Positions 16,544-28,831 are shown, counted from the stretch's first letter. The stretch is 64,000 nucleotides of DNA from Lactobacillus hominis DSM 23910 = CRBIP 24.179 (GCF_000296835.1 NZ_CAKE01000002.1:186001-250000); one strand, 5' to 3'. Notes: generated from the sequence alone by a model not told the origin. Made by a program: numbers and translations.

Positions 16544-17905
16544 ATGGAAAAATTTCAAAGCAAACAATTAGATCACGAAAAAGTATTCCGCGATCCCGTA
16601 CATACATATATTCATGTTAAAGATAAAGTGGTTTTTGACGTAATCAATGCCAAAGAATTTCAGCGCCTGCGTCGTATTAAGCAATTGGGGCCAGCAAGCT
16701 ATGTTTTCCCAGGAGCCACTCACACGCGTTTTGAACATAACTTAGGCGTATATGAGTTAACGCGTCGCATTTGTAATATTTTTGAAGAAAAGTATCCTAG
16801 CGTCCATCCGGGCGACGGCTTATGGGATCCAAACGAAAGCTTGCTTGCACAATGCGCAGCATTACTTCACGATATTGGTCACGGTCCATATTCTCATACT
16901 TTTGAGCATTTATTTGATACCAACCATGAAAAAATGGGCCAAGAAATTATCACTGATAAAAATACCGAGATCAACAAAGCCTTGCGCCAAGTCAGCCCTA
17001 GCTTTCCTGAACTAGTTGCTAGCGTCATTGCAAAAACTTACCCTAATCCGCAAGTGGTCAAATTAATCTCCAGTCAAGCTGACGCCGACAGAATGGACTA
17101 TTTATTAAGAGATGCCTACTTTACAGGCGTAACTTATGGTGCCTTCGATTTAACCAGAATTTTAGAAGTAATTAGACCATATCGCGATGGAATTTGTTTT
17201 ACTTATAAGGGAATTCATGCTGTTGAGGACTATATAATCAGTCGCTATCAAATGTATCAACAAGTCTACTTTCACCGCGTAAATCGCTCAATGGAAGTAA
17301 TCTTACACCATTTACTTCAACGTGCACAAAGACTTTATCAAGAAAACAAACTGCAAGTTACGCCTCAACTAGCTGCCTTTTTAGGAGAAAATTGGACTTT
17401 AAGTGATTATCTTAAGTTAGACGATGGGGTAATGGAAACCAACTTTTTATTGTGGAGTGAGTCCAGCGATCAAATTCTAGCTGATTTAGCCAATCGTTAT
17501 CTATATCGTCACCCTCTAGAAAGTGTCAAAATTAACGAAGAAACTAAAAATTTGATCCCTAAACTAGATAAACTAATTGAGCAAGCTGGTTTTAATCCTA
17601 AATATTATACTGATACTAATTCCGCATTTGATGAACCATATGATGCTTATAAACCAACAGGCAAAAATGCTCACAGTCCAATCGAAATTATGCAAGAAGA
17701 TGGGACTTTAGTTGAATTATCTGAGTTCAGCCCCTTAGTCAAGTCCTTAAATGGAACCTTACAAGGTGATGAAAGATTCTTCTTCCCAAAAACTATGGTT
17801 AAACAAAATAATGAACCACAAATTTTTGATCCTATTTATCAAGAGTTTCAAAAATATATCAGAAACAACGAATTGCATTATTTGAGAAGACCTAGCAAAA
17901 AATAA
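16544..17905 (+). CDS. HD-domain phosphohydrolase, YwfO family
   Basis: A 453-residue metal-dependent HD superfamily hydrolase. The N-terminal segment VFRDPVHTYIHV and RLRRIKQLGPASYVFPGATHTRFEHNLG is diagnostic of the dGTPase-like YwfO group. The paired residues His-Asp occur in AALLHDIGHGPYSH (about 106-119), with a further DRMDYLLRDA. Related enzymes hydrolyse nucleotides such as dNTPs; the substrate here is not evident. It is divergent from DUF1934 with about 118 bases between. The ribosome site is weak (AAGAAA). Confidence 0.85.
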   Translation: MEKFQSKQLDHEKVFRDPVHTYIHVKDKVVFDVINAKEFQRLRRIKQLGPASYVFPGATHTRFEHNLGVYELTRRICNIFEEKYPSVHPGDGLWDPNESLLAQCAALLHDIGHGPYSHTFEHLFDTNHEKMGQEIITDKNTEINKALRQVSPSFPELVASVIAKTYPNPQVVKLISSQADADRMDYLLRDAYFTGVTYGAFDLTRILEVIRPYRDGICFTYKGIHAVEDYIISRYQMYQQVYFHRVNRSMEVILHHLLQRAQRLYQENKLQVTPQLAAFLGENWTLSDYLKLDDGVMETNFLLWSESSDQILADLANRYLYRHPLESVKINEETKNLIPKLDKLIEQAGFNPKYYTDTNSAFDEPYDAYKPTGKNAHSPIEIMQEDGTLVELSEFSPLVKSLNGTLQGDERFFFPKTMVKQNNEPQIFDPIYQEFQKYIRNNELHYLRRPSKK

Positions 17906-17916
17906 ATAGTATTTTA

Positions 17917-17945
17917 AAAAGCCCGATTATTTTCGGACTTTTTTG
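17917..17945 (+). terminator. terminator after the HD phosphohydrolase
   Basis: AAAGCCCGA pairs with TCGGACTTT (G-U allowed) and is followed by six T. Confidence 0.75.
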
Positions 17946-17978
17946 TTTCTATATGCTTTTAAATAACAACTTGCTATA

Positions 17979-18022
17979 TTGTTTGGGTAAATATTGAGTT
18001 TTATAATGATGCTGTATCATTA
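17979..18022 (+). promoter_or_regulatory. promoter of the LPXTG protein with overlapping palindrome
   Basis: TTGTTT (17979-17984), a 17-base spacer and TATAAT (18002-18007) form a good promoter. The perfect inverted repeat TAATGAT-GCTGT-ATCATTA (18004-18022) covers the -10 and the start point and could bind a repressor, not identified here. Confidence 0.6.
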
Positions 18023-18061
18023 AGCACCTTCAATTTTATATATTGGAAGGGAATTTGAACC

Positions 18062-19627
18062 GTGTTAAATAAAAAGAATGCTAATAAAAAATTATCGGTT
18101 GGTATAGCTGCCGCTGCTTTAAGCACTTTAGTCTTACTCAATAATTCAGGACAAGTTAATGCAGCCACTAAAACCAACGTTTTAAATCAAGATCAAGCAG
18201 TACAAACTCAGACCGATAAAAATAATCCTAAAAAGGATTCTAATATTACTGTAGTTTCAAAAAATAAGAATCAGACTACTGTTACGACCAATGATAAAAC
18301 AAACAGTCAAACTAAAACTTCTGATTCAGAATCTGCAGCTGATCAGCCTGTTGATTACTCAAATGATAAAATTCAAGAATGGAAAAATTGGAAAGTTCCA
18401 GATTTAACTGAAAAGCAAAAAGAAGAATTTAAAGACGCACTTCTCAATAATAAAAATGAGCTTTCTTCAGAACAGCTAAAAGCATTAGGTCTAGATAAAA
18501 ACACTTATTTAGAAAATGGTGTGAAAGTTACAGTTAAAGCTAAATGGGATTTTAAATTATATTTAAATACAACAAAAGAAGGCAAGATTTATAAAGACAT
18601 TGTCGGTGGTTCTTTTATTCCAGAACATAATGCTCATGGTGACATTGCAGGTGCAGATGACGTCGGCATATACCCTAATCCTATGGCACCATTTGACTTA
18701 CTCTACAAATATGTTTCTATTCCTAAAGGCTTAAATCCAATTCTATTTATAATTCAAGACTATAAAGTTTATCCTGTTATTAACGGTAAAACTATTTATA
18801 TTAACCAAGGCGATCCATTTTCTATAAATGAGGCCCAACGCGGGTTAGACCTTTCCCAGCAAAAAGCCAATATTAAGTCTTTAACCTTTGATAACAAAAT
18901 TAATAAGCAAAATAATATCAATCCAGATACTTTAAGTAAAACCGTCGGAAATTACCCTGTTGCCATCGATATTACTTATGCTAACGGCACCGTTTCCGCC
19001 AACGTTAATGTTGTCGTGGTGAAACTTGAAGGAAAAACAATCACTAAAAATATTGGAGATAGCATCTCCACTGATCCTAGTCAATATTTAACCGGTTTAC
19101 CTACTGGCTCTAAAATTGAATGGGCAAAAGATCAACCTTCTACAGCTAATGCAGGTACATTTTCTTTACCACTAATTGCTACATACCCAGACGGTAATCA
19201 TGGTAAAACTGTAGCTACTTTAATTGTAAAAGCTCCAGATAATAAACCTGATCCTACACCAGTAATACCTGTTGATCCAATTCCTCAACCTCAACCAGAG
19301 CCTGCCCCTACTCCAGACGAGCCAACAGATGATAAAACTAACATTCCTAAACCATTACCAACTAAAGAGCCTACAAATCCTGCTCCTATTAAACAAGTTG
19401 CAAAACCAAAATCTAATTCACCAATGAAAGCTCAAAAGATAGAAAATGTAGCAATTTCAACTAAAAAATCTACTCATCAAGTTTTACTACAAGCTAAAGC
19501 TAAGACACAAACTCTTCTACCACAAACTGGCAGTAAAAATAATATCTTTTTAACTTTTTTGGGTGGTTTAATTACCGGCTTAATTGCTTTAGCAATGTTA
19601 ACTATTAAACCTAATAAGAACAATTAA
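18062..19627 (+). CDS. sortase-anchored surface protein (LPQTG) with Rib-like domains
   Basis: A secreted cell-wall protein of 521 residues. It has a Sec signal (about 1-35, cleaved near VNAA) and a polar Thr/Ser/Asn/Lys-rich stretch (36-95). A unique middle region (about 100-270) follows, then two Rib/alpha-like modules whose ends read NYPVAIDITYANG and FSLPLIATYPDG. A Pro-rich wall spacer (about 400-450) leads to LPQTG (about 486), a membrane helix and a positive tail. The start is GTG with GGAAGGGAA upstream. Rib-type proteins of lactobacilli act in adhesion or aggregation, but the ligand is unknown here. The middle region matches nothing I recognise. Confidence 0.85.
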   Translation: MLNKKNANKKLSVGIAAAALSTLVLLNNSGQVNAATKTNVLNQDQAVQTQTDKNNPKKDSNITVVSKNKNQTTVTTNDKTNSQTKTSDSESAADQPVDYSNDKIQEWKNWKVPDLTEKQKEEFKDALLNNKNELSSEQLKALGLDKNTYLENGVKVTVKAKWDFKLYLNTTKEGKIYKDIVGGSFIPEHNAHGDIAGADDVGIYPNPMAPFDLLYKYVSIPKGLNPILFIIQDYKVYPVINGKTIYINQGDPFSINEAQRGLDLSQQKANIKSLTFDNKINKQNNINPDTLSKTVGNYPVAIDITYANGTVSANVNVVVVKLEGKTITKNIGDSISTDPSQYLTGLPTGSKIEWAKDQPSTANAGTFSLPLIATYPDGNHGKTVATLIVKAPDNKPDPTPVIPVDPIPQPQPEPAPTPDEPTDDKTNIPKPLPTKEPTNPAPIKQVAKPKSNSPMKAQKIENVAISTKKSTHQVLLQAKAKTQTLLPQTGSKNNIFLTFLGGLITGLIALAMLTIKPNKNN

Positions 19628-19647
19628 ACAATAATTTCTAATGCAAA

Positions 19648-19683
19648 AAAGATCCTCTGTCGCTTAATGACAGAGGATCTTTT
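19648..19683. terminator. bidirectional terminator between the surface protein and prs
   Basis: AAAGATCCTCTGTC/GACAGAGGATCTTT is a perfect stem with T-runs on both strands, serving convergent genes. Confidence 0.92.
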
Positions 19684-19696
19684 CGTTTATCTTCCT

Positions 19697-20677
19697 TTAG
19701 TTCTTAAATTTATTTGCTTCAAAACGTGTATCAAATAATGGACTAACTGGTTTATGTTCTTGAATAAATTTAATAGCTTGTCCCATTAATGGCCCCACAG
19801 AAACAATCTCTGCTTTATCTAATTGTTTTTCCTCAGGTTGATTAATAGAATCAGTTAAAATTAACTTCTTAATTGGAGAAGCATTCAAGCGATCTACAGC
19901 TGGACCAGATAAAACTGCATGCGTTGCTGAAGCATAAACTTCAGTAGCACCTGCATCAATTAAAGCTTGTGATGCCAAAGTAATTGTACCAGCAGTATCG
20001 ATCATATCATCGATAATAATAGCACGCTTGCCTCGAACATCCCCAATAATGTTCATAACTTCAGCCACATTTGCCTTTGGACGACGTTTATCAACAATTG
20101 CAATTGGAGCTTTCAAGAATTCTGCTAACTTACGTGCACGCGTAACTCCACCATGATCAGGTGAAACAACGACGCAATCTTTTTCCAAATTATGACTTAA
20201 GAAGTAATCTGCTAATAATGGAGCCCCCATCAAGTTATCAACAGGGATATCGAAGAATCCTTGAATTTGAGGAGCGTGCAAGTCAAGTGACAATACACGA
20301 TCTGCACCAGAAGTTTGGATCATATCAGCCACCAATTTTGCTGTAATTGGTTCACGTGCACGAGTCTTACGATCTTGACGAGCATAGCCATAATATGGCA
20401 TTACTACATTAACTGTACGAGCTGAAGCACGTTTTACGGCATCAATCATAATCAACAATTCCATCAAATTGTCATTTACTGGAGCACTTGTGGATTGAAT
20501 CAAATAAACATCCTTACCACGAACTGACTCGTCAATGTTAATTTGGATTTCTCCATCACTAAAACGTTTAACGCTGGACTTACCTAACTTTACACCTACA
20601 GCATCAGCAATTTTTTCAGCTAATGGCTTATTAGAATTAAGCGCAAAGAGTTTTATATTTTCGTCTAATTTAGACAT
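19697..20677 (-). CDS. prs: ribose-phosphate pyrophosphokinase
   Basis: Prs makes PRPP from ribose-5-phosphate and ATP, the precursor for purines, pyrimidines, NAD, His and Trp. The 326 residues are of normal length, with the class I features [16 protein letters not shown], the PRPP loop [11 protein letters not shown] and [12 protein letters not shown] in the ATP-binding region. The start has GGAGG upstream. It follows glmU as in Bacillus (gcaD-prs), but a terminator and a possible separate promoter lie between. Confidence 0.96.
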   Translation of the reverse strand: MSKLDENIKLFALNSNKPLAEKIADAVGVKLGKSSVKRFSDGEIQINIDESVRGKDVYLIQSTSAPVNDNLMELLIMIDAVKRASARTVNVVMPYYGYARQDRKTRAREPITAKLVADMIQTSGADRVLSLDLHAPQIQGFFDIPVDNLMGAPLLADYFLSHNLEKDCVVVSPDHGGVTRARKLAEFLKAPIAIVDKRRPKANVAEVMNIIGDVRGKRAIIIDDMIDTAGTITLASQALIDAGATEVYASATHAVLSGPAVDRLNASPIKKLILTDSINQPEEKQLDKAEIVSVGPLMGQAIKFIQEHKPVSPLFDTRFEANKFKN

Positions 20678-20751
20678 AATTTCCTCCGCAAAAAAAGCTT
20701 ACATATCAATTATTATAATAGCAAAAAAATGACCAAGATGCTTATATTTTG

Positions 20752-20785
20752 AAAAAAGAGTTGAATTTTTCAATCCAACTCTTTT
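20752..20785 (-). terminator. terminator between glmU and prs
   Basis: The arms AAAAGAGTTG/CAACTCTTTT with a T-run on the minus strand follow the glmU stop by about 16 bases. Confidence 0.8.
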
Positions 20786-20801
20786 AAATGCATTATCTAA
20801 A

Positions 20802-22187
20802 TTATTCCCATTCTTTATCTTTTGATAAAGGAAGCTTGTGCCAGTAGTCTGGCTTATTAGTTTGACGGCCTCTAGCAATAGCCATGTCGTATTTATCGAC
20901 ATCTTTAGTAATGGTTGAATCAGCTGCCACAAATGCATGATCAGCAATATTAACTGGGGCAATAATAGTTGCACCTGCACCAATAAATGAATGATCACCA
21001 ACATTTGTATGGAACTTCTTAACGCCGTCATAGTTAGAAAATATCGTACCACAGCCAATGTTAATATCCTTGCCCAAAGTAGCATCCCCAACATAAGTTA
21101 AGTGACCAACTTTAGTATCTTCACCAATTTCAGCTTTCTTAATTTCAACAAAGTTACCAATGTGAGCACCCTTGCGGATAATTGCTTGTGGACGAAGGTG
21201 TGAATTTGGACCGATATCAGTATTATCGTCCATTTCAGCTTCTTGAATAGTTGAAGAAGTGATGGTTACGTTATTGCCGATCTTGGAATCAACAATTCTT
21301 GAACCACTAGTGATGTAGCAATCGCTACCAATTTCAGTATTGCCCTTAATAACTACGTTACCTTCAATAACAGTATCGTTACCAATTTTTACATCGCTAT
21401 CGATATAAGCAGTATCTGGATCAATAAATGAAACGCCATCACGCATATGTGCTTCGTTAATGCGTTTTTGCATAATCTTGGTTGCTTGAGCCAATGCAAT
21501 GCGGTCGTTAACGCCTAAACTTTCGCTAAAGTCGCTCATTTCGTAAGCACCAACTTTTTTACCAGCTTTACGCATAATTTCTAAGACATCAGTTAAGTAG
21601 TATTCGCCTTGAGCATTATCATTACCAACTTGCTTTAAGGCGTCAAATAATTCTTTATTATTAAAGGCAAAAACGCCAGTATTAATTTCATCAACAGCTA
21701 ATTCTTCAGCATTGCCATCTTTTTGTTCTACAATACGCAAAACATTGCCTGCATCGTCACGGATAATACGGCCATAACCAAATGGATTTGGAGCTTTAGC
21801 GGTCAAAACAGTTGCGCTATTACCGTCAGCAATGTGTTTTTCAAATAAATTATTGAAAGTTTCACTAGTAAATAATGGGGTATCTCCAGTTGCAACCAAA
21901 GTTACGCCATCTAGGTTTTCTAATAAATCTGCAGTAGCCATTACAGCATCGCCAGTACCCAATTGCTTTTCTTGGAAAGCAAAGTCTGATTGGCCAGCTA
22001 AAACGTCTTTTACCTTTTCAGCACCAGTACCCACAACGGTAATAATCTTATCAGCGTTAGTGCCCTTAGCTGCATCTACTACGTGCTCTACCATAGTTTT
22101 TCCACAAACCTTGTGCAAAACCTTGTAAAGCTTAGATTTCATTCTTGTGCCTTTACCTGCAGCTAAAATAACTACGTATTTATTCAT
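20802..22187 (-). CDS. glmU: bifunctional N-acetylglucosamine-1-phosphate uridyltransferase / glucosamine-1-phosphate acetyltransferase
   Basis: GlmU acetylates glucosamine-1-phosphate and then couples it to UTP, giving UDP-GlcNAc for peptidoglycan and teichoic acids. The N-terminal pyrophosphorylase domain has [18 protein letters not shown] (residues 8-25). The C-terminal half (about 250-440) is a left-handed beta-helix of hexapeptide repeats, for example [20 protein letters not shown]. The 461-residue length is standard. It lies in the conserved purR-glmU-prs order and supplies the substrate of MurA encoded 8 kb away. Confidence 0.97.
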   Translation of the reverse strand: MNKYVVILAAGKGTRMKSKLYKVLHKVCGKTMVEHVVDAAKGTNADKIITVVGTGAEKVKDVLAGQSDFAFQEKQLGTGDAVMATADLLENLDGVTLVATGDTPLFTSETFNNLFEKHIADGNSATVLTAKAPNPFGYGRIIRDDAGNVLRIVEQKDGNAEELAVDEINTGVFAFNNKELFDALKQVGNDNAQGEYYLTDVLEIMRKAGKKVGAYEMSDFSESLGVNDRIALAQATKIMQKRINEAHMRDGVSFIDPDTAYIDSDVKIGNDTVIEGNVVIKGNTEIGSDCYITSGSRIVDSKIGNNVTITSSTIQEAEMDDNTDIGPNSHLRPQAIIRKGAHIGNFVEIKKAEIGEDTKVGHLTYVGDATLGKDINIGCGTIFSNYDGVKKFHTNVGDHSFIGAGATIIAPVNIADHAFVAADSTITKDVDKYDMAIARGRQTNKPDYWHKLPLSKDKEWE

Positions 22188-22234
22188 TTGTATTTGATCC
22201 CCTTCAATTTTAACTAGCTATAAGTATAGCATTT

Positions 22235-23065
22235 TTAAAAGCGATCGAAATCAGTCTGCTCTAAAAAATTACCTGGTTCAACTTTAATTAGCTTTTTGTT
22301 TCGATCAACTTCAGTAATCTTAATTAAAGATTGATAATCGTCAACTACTTTTTGTGAAGCATACTTGGTCTCACACAAAACGCTCATGCCCACAACATGA
22401 CAGTCAAATTCGTTAACTAATTCTTCCATTCCAGTTAACGTTCCGCCGCCTTTCATAAAGTCATCGACAATTAAAACGTTGGAGTCACTTGGAAGACTTC
22501 TTTTGGCTAATTCCATCTTTTCAACACGATCGCTTGATGAAGCAACATAATTTACAGAAATTGTTGCTCCTTCAGTAATTTTGGGACGTCTTCTCACCAA
22601 AACAAAGGGAACGTTCAAAAAGCGACTAACTGCTTGAGCAATAGCAATTCCCTTTGTCTCAACGGTCATCACATAGTCCACATTGCTATAAGCATATTTA
22701 GTAGCAATTAATTGACCAATTCGGCGTAAATCTTGTGGTGAGCCCAAAATATCTGATAGATAAACGAAATTTCCTGGCAAAATTCGATCTGGTTCTTCAA
22801 TACGATCAGCAAGTTCAGTTAAATACTCGCGTGCATAATTTTTTCCAATAAAAGGAATGTAACGCACTCCTCCGGCAGCACCAGCAACTGTCTCTAAGAT
22901 TCCGTCTTGGTTACTTGCCAGCGTTTGTTTTAAAATAGCAAGATCTTCAGAAATTGAGGACTTAGCTGCATCATAGCGCTCAGCAAAAAAAGGAAGCGCA
23001 ATTAAAGTATGCGGTCTTGCTAATAAATATTTCACCATATCAACTAATCGTTCTGAACGTTTCAT
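22235..23065 (-). CDS. purR: purine operon repressor PurR
   Basis: PurR represses purine genes and is released from DNA by PRPP. The 276-residue protein has an N-terminal winged helix (about 1-75, RSERLVDMVKYLLARPHTL) and a PRTase-like C-terminal domain with VLIVDDFMKGGGTLTGM that binds but does not consume PRPP. It is followed by glmU and prs, whose product PRPP is its signal. A perfect PurBox lies about 90 bases upstream, pointing to autoregulation. The ispE gene found next to purR in Bacillus is missing here. Confidence 0.96.
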   Translation of the reverse strand: MKRSERLVDMVKYLLARPHTLIALPFFAERYDAAKSSISEDLAILKQTLASNQDGILETVAGAAGGVRYIPFIGKNYAREYLTELADRIEEPDRILPGNFVYLSDILGSPQDLRRIGQLIATKYAYSNVDYVMTVETKGIAIAQAVSRFLNVPFVLVRRRPKITEGATISVNYVASSSDRVEKMELAKRSLPSDSNVLIVDDFMKGGGTLTGMEELVNEFDCHVVGMSVLCETKYASQKVVDDYQSLIKITEVDRNKKLIKVEPGNFLEQTDFDRF

Positions 23066-23117
23066 GAGTTTTACCTTTCTAACTTTCTTATTTCAAAGAC
23101 TTATAATACTCTATAAA

Positions 23118-23157
23118 CAAAAAAATCACTAGCATTTTTTACTAAAAGCTAGTGATT
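23118..23157 (-). terminator. terminator of veg
   Basis: AATCACTAGC/GCTAGTGATT with seven T on the minus strand. Its 5' arm overlaps the PurBox by three bases. Confidence 0.85.
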
Positions 23158-23167
23158 GTTCGGAAAT
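23155..23167. promoter_or_regulatory. PurBox upstream of purR
   Basis: Read toward purR it is ATTTCCGAACAAT, a 13 of 13 match to AWWWCCGAACWWT. It sits between the veg stop and the veg terminator, about 90 bases from the purR start. Confidence 0.7.
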
Positions 23168-23182
23168 ATATTAAGTTTTTAT

Positions 23183-23422
23183 CTACATCTCATCAAACTC
23201 GAGCTCAATGTTCTTAGTTAATAAATCTGTGTAACTGTATGAAACTCTCTCAAAGTTGTTTTGATCTTGATCTAAATCAACCACAAACACTGCTCTATAG
23301 GTCTTAGTCAAAGTTCCCTTACGACGGGTAACCTTCTTACGACCTGCTTGAGCTACTACTACTAAACTCTCACCCAAGTGAGAATCCAAATTCTGCTTAA
23401 TTGCCGTTAAACTCATTGGCAC
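23183..23422 (-). CDS. veg: Veg protein
   Basis: A 79-residue conserved Firmicute protein recognised by LTAIKQNLDSHLGE, the basic GRKKVTRRKGTL core and FERVSYSYTDLLT. In Bacillus Veg promotes biofilm gene expression; its biochemical role is uncertain. The start is GTG 23422, nine bases after AAGGAG; the ATG two codons later is too far from that site. The gene keeps its usual place between rsmA and purR. Confidence 0.92.
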   Translation of the reverse strand: MPMSLTAIKQNLDSHLGESLVVVAQAGRKKVTRRKGTLTKTYRAVFVVDLDQDQNNFERVSYSYTDLLTKNIELEFDEM

Positions 23423-23492
23423 TGGACGTCACTCCTTTATATACGAAGTGTATTTTATCACAAATTCTATATATTATCAAGAGTGGCTATGA

Positions 23493-24377
23493 TTAACGGG
23501 CTTTCAATGCTTTAGCTAAACTGACAAATTGATTTAAAGTAAGTTCTTCAGGACGAACTTTTAAATCCAATCCTAAATTAGTAATAAATTGCTCGCGTTC
23601 ATTTTTATCAGAAATAAAAGTTTTTAAATTATTAGATAAAGTTTTTCTGCGTTGAGCAAAAGCAATTTTTACAACATGATCAAAGAATTGATAATCATCA
23701 ATATCTGGCTTTTGGGTAAGTGGCGTCAATGTAACTACAGCTGAATCAACTTTTGGTTGCGGCATAAATGAAGTATGCATAACTTCTAAATCAAAATTAA
23801 CATGCATTCGCGATTGCACTGCCAAAGTCAAAGGACCATAGGCCTTGGTTTTTGGCTTAGCCGACAGGCGCTGCGCTACTTCTTTTTGCATCATTAAAGT
23901 TAGACTGACAAAATTTAGATCGCTTTTAATTAAATCAAAAATAATTGGCGTCGTAATGTAGTATGGCAAGTTAGCCACAATTTTAACCGGATTATTTAAA
24001 TCCAAAAAATTGCCAGCATCTTCTTGAAAATTAGCTTTTAAAACATCCTTCATGACCAATTTAAATCTTTGATCTAGGGCTTGTCCGCCAATTGTTTGAG
24101 GTAATTCATTATGCAAAATTTCTGGTAAGTCTTGATCAACTTCATAAGCCAAAACTTTTGCCCCAGCTAGCAGCAATTGCTCAGTTAAAGAGCCTATTCC
24201 TGGCCCAATTTCAATGACTTGATCATCTTTTTGAATATCAGCTGCTTGTACAATTGCCTTAATTGTATTCAAATCTACCAAAAAATTTTGTCCTAAATTC
24301 TTTTTAGCATGCATAAAATAGCGATTGATAATTGCTTGCGTTCTAACTGGCGAACCAATTGCAATATTATTGGACAT
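23493..24377 (-). CDS. rsmA: 16S rRNA dimethyladenosine transferase (KsgA)
   Basis: RsmA dimethylates two adjacent adenines near the 3' end of 16S rRNA during 30S maturation. The SAM site [16 protein letters not shown] and catalytic [10 protein letters not shown] are intact, with the C-terminal domain [11 protein letters not shown]. The start at ATG 24377 (294 aa) follows AAGGAGG; upstream codons of the frame lie inside rnmV. It overlaps the end of rnmV by 11 bases, so translation is coupled. Loss of this gene gives kasugamycin resistance in other bacteria. Confidence 0.96.
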   Translation of the reverse strand: MSNNIAIGSPVRTQAIINRYFMHAKKNLGQNFLVDLNTIKAIVQAADIQKDDQVIEIGPGIGSLTEQLLLAGAKVLAYEVDQDLPEILHNELPQTIGGQALDQRFKLVMKDVLKANFQEDAGNFLDLNNPVKIVANLPYYITTPIIFDLIKSDLNFVSLTLMMQKEVAQRLSAKPKTKAYGPLTLAVQSRMHVNFDLEVMHTSFMPQPKVDSAVVTLTPLTQKPDIDDYQFFDHVVKIAFAQRRKTLSNNLKTFISDKNEREQFITNLGLDLKVRPEELTLNQFVSLAKALKAR

Positions 24378-24927
24378 GACTAACAGCCTCCTTAAGTTGC
24401 TCATAACTGATGCCAAACATATTTAAGCGACGCAGAAATTGCTTCGCATTACCATAGCCAATTCCTAACTCAATGCCAACTTTTTCACGCAATTTTCTAG
24501 CACCTGATCCCATGCCTAAGCCTAAAGACATGTATTGCATATGACTAATCTGCGTTTTTGCTTGTTTAACTTCATGAAGATCAGACAATGCTCGCTCTAG
24601 CGCTTTTTTAGAAGCATGCTCTACGCCTAGGCTATTGCCTCTTTTAGTAGGCTCGCCTTCTTTACGCGTAATAAAAGCTTGCTTAGCGTTAGGAACAGCT
24701 TTAGTTACAAGCTTTCTAATTCTTTCTCCATTATAGTCCGGATCCGTAAAAACAATAATCTCACGGTTTTGAGAAAGTTTAGCTACTTGGTCTAAAGTTT
24801 CTTGCGATACTTCTGAGCCATTAGTTTCAATTGTTTCTATTCCAGGAAAAAACTGTTTTAGTCTTTTGGTATCATCGCGTCCTTCAACAACAATGACGGC
24901 ATTAAAGTGTTTATTATTTGATTCCAT
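24367..24927 (-). CDS. rnmV: ribonuclease M5
   Basis: RNase M5 trims 5S rRNA precursors. The 186-residue protein has an N-terminal TOPRIM fold: [14 protein letters not shown] gives the catalytic Glu and [15 protein letters not shown] the DxD pair. The C-terminal RNA-binding part is rich in Lys and Arg. It overlaps tatD by 14 bases and rsmA by 11 bases, a tight operon with metG. Confidence 0.95.
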   Translation of the reverse strand: MESNNKHFNAVIVVEGRDDTKRLKQFFPGIETIETNGSEVSQETLDQVAKLSQNREIIVFTDPDYNGERIRKLVTKAVPNAKQAFITRKEGEPTKRGNSLGVEHASKKALERALSDLHEVKQAKTQISHMQYMSLGLGMGSGARKLREKVGIELGIGYGNAKQFLRRLNMFGISYEQLKEAVSHVQ

Positions 24928-25683
24928 ATATTTTCATCGCGTTTTCATAAGTATGCTCTGCTACTTCTTGTACACTAGTATCTCTTAAGTCTGCAATTGC
25001 TTGCGCAACATAGCGTACATAGCCTGTTTCATTTTGTTTTCCTCGATAAGGCTTAGGGGTTAAATATGGCGCATCAGTCTCAATTAGCATCCGATCCCAA
25101 GGCACTACTTTTGCAGATGCATGTACATCGGTCGCCTTAGTAAAAGAAACTACTCCTGAAAAAGAAACCATCATTCCTAAATCAAGGAATTTTTTCAACC
25201 ATTCAGGATCACCATTAAAGTTATGAATGATTCCACCATATTCACCAACTTTACTGTCTTTTAAAATCCGATAAGTATCTTCAAAAGCATCTCGAGTATG
25301 GATATTCACGGGCATTTTCAAATCATGAGCAATCTCTAATTGCTGGGCGAATACTTTTTGCTGCACATCGTGTGGAGATTCATCCCAATAATAATCAAGA
25401 CCAATTTCACCTAAGGCAACGCTTTTATCCATTTGCAGTTGCTCAATCAATTTATCTTGAGCTTTTTGATCAAAATCTTTAGCTACATCAGGACAATAAC
25501 CAACAATTGCATACAAATTATCAAATCGCTGACTTAAATCCATTGCTCTTTCATTGAATTCAGAATCTTGCCCTGCAACTGCTGCCTTAGTTACACAAAG
25601 CTTGCGCGCTCTATCTAAATAAAATTCTTCTTTTCCTCGAAATGGCTCATCATTTAAGTGCGTATGTGAATCGAAAATTTCCA

Positions 25684-25684
<1 letters not shown>
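24914..25684 (-). CDS. tatD: TatD-family metal-dependent DNase
   Basis: A TIM-barrel amidohydrolase of 256 residues. Metal ligands are visible as FDSHTHLN (His7, His9), the Glu in GEIGLDYYWD, His in PVNIHTRDAF and Asp in LIETDAPYLTP. Family members act as 3'-5' DNases, although the in vivo role is unsettled. It shares one base with the metG stop, and corresponds to yabD of the Bacillus metS cluster. Confidence 0.92.
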
Positions 25685-27696
<2,012 letters not shown>

Positions 27697-27727
27697 TCAT
27701 AGCATTCCAGCAAGCGAAGATGGACAC

Positions 27728-27757
27728 AAAAAAGAGAATCGCTTGATTCTCTTTTTT
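27728..27757 (-). terminator. terminator after the truncated ATPase
   Basis: AAAAAAGAGAATC-GCTT-GATTCTCTTTTTT is a perfect stem with T-runs. It lies 15 bases past the stop of the truncated Mg2+ ATPase. Confidence 0.9.
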
Positions 27758-27771
27758 GATTAAATGTTTAG

Positions 27772-28794
27772 TTAGTTTTTCGCGGCTTCAAACAATCGCT
27801 TCATAGACGCTCGATCAAGTGCTCCTTTAACGATATTGTTAGTCACTTTGCTTGATAAAATTTCTGGAACGATACCAATTGTTGCAGCTAATGCAAAAAT
27901 TATTGCATTAATCAAACTGCCTCTAGTTATATCGCTAACTAGTAAGACAAATGGCAAGATAAAAATACTTGTCATCAATAAAATTTTAACAATATCTTTA
28001 ATGCCAATATCTAAAACAGATTGTTTAATTTCATTTTTTGAAACATCTTGTGCCAATCTGCCAAATGCACTACGGTTGCCACGAGCAAAGACAATTCCTA
28101 CTCCAGTTCCAGCAACTACGCTAGTGCCTTGAAAAGCAATATTTGGATAGTCTAGATAATGATCATTTATTTGAACATTGGGCTTTTTAAAAGCATTCTT
28201 GCTCACTGGTTTAGCTTGTCCAGTCAAAGAACTAGATGAGCAATATAAATTATTTGTTTCAATTAGACGCATATCAGCTGGCACAACATCGCCTGCTTTA
28301 AGATAAACAAGATCACCATCAACTAGGTTTTGCGTTGCTAAAACTTGTTTTTCATCATCTCTACGCACACTAATTTTATGGTCAGTACGATCTAATAAAG
28401 TTTCGATTTCACTATTAGTTCGCATCTTTTGCACAAAATTCATTAAAGTAACTAAAACTGCAAGAGTTAATGCAATTGCTGTAATACTTAAATCCTTTTG
28501 AGAAGTAACAAAAAGATAATTAGTGAAAAAAGAAATAACAGAGATTGCTAATAAAACAAAGACAAATGGCGTCAGCAACGATTCAATTAACAAATGAAAT
28601 GTCTGATTGCCTTTTTTTATTGTGATTTCATTATTACCATGAGCTTGCAATCTTTGAGAAGCTTCTTTACTTGGTAATCCACTAGTTGAAGTTTTAAGGC
28701 GTTGTAATGTAGCGAATTTTTCTTCTTGCGCAATTCGACAAACTAACTTCATGTCTGCAGTTATTTTCTTGTCGGAGTTGGTAAATCTGAGCAT
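27772..28794 (-). pseudogene. truncated Mg2+-translocating P-type ATPase (MgtA-like), N-terminal part only
   Basis: About 340 residues remain of a protein family usually near 900. Present are the cation-ATPase N-terminal domain (GLPSKEASQRLQAHGNNEI), membrane helices 1-2, the actuator domain with LTGQAKPVSK in place of LTGES, and helices 3-4 with the Mg2+-ATPase motif ATIGIVPEIL. The reading then ends at FEAAKN, before the DKTGT phosphorylation site. The whole P- and N-domain and the last six helices are gone, so it cannot pump. A stop and a good terminator follow at once, suggesting an old deletion. ATG 28794 with AAAGGA is the likely start. It remains behind an M-box riboswitch. Confidence 0.88.
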
Positions 28795-28831
28795 TTTCAA
28801 CATCCTTTCATCAAAAACTAGCAAACAAACG

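Noticed and set aside
20699-21094. A 131-aa leucine-rich ORF within glmU
   Set aside because: It is a frame shadow of the repeat-rich GlmU beta-helix; the real frame is intact.
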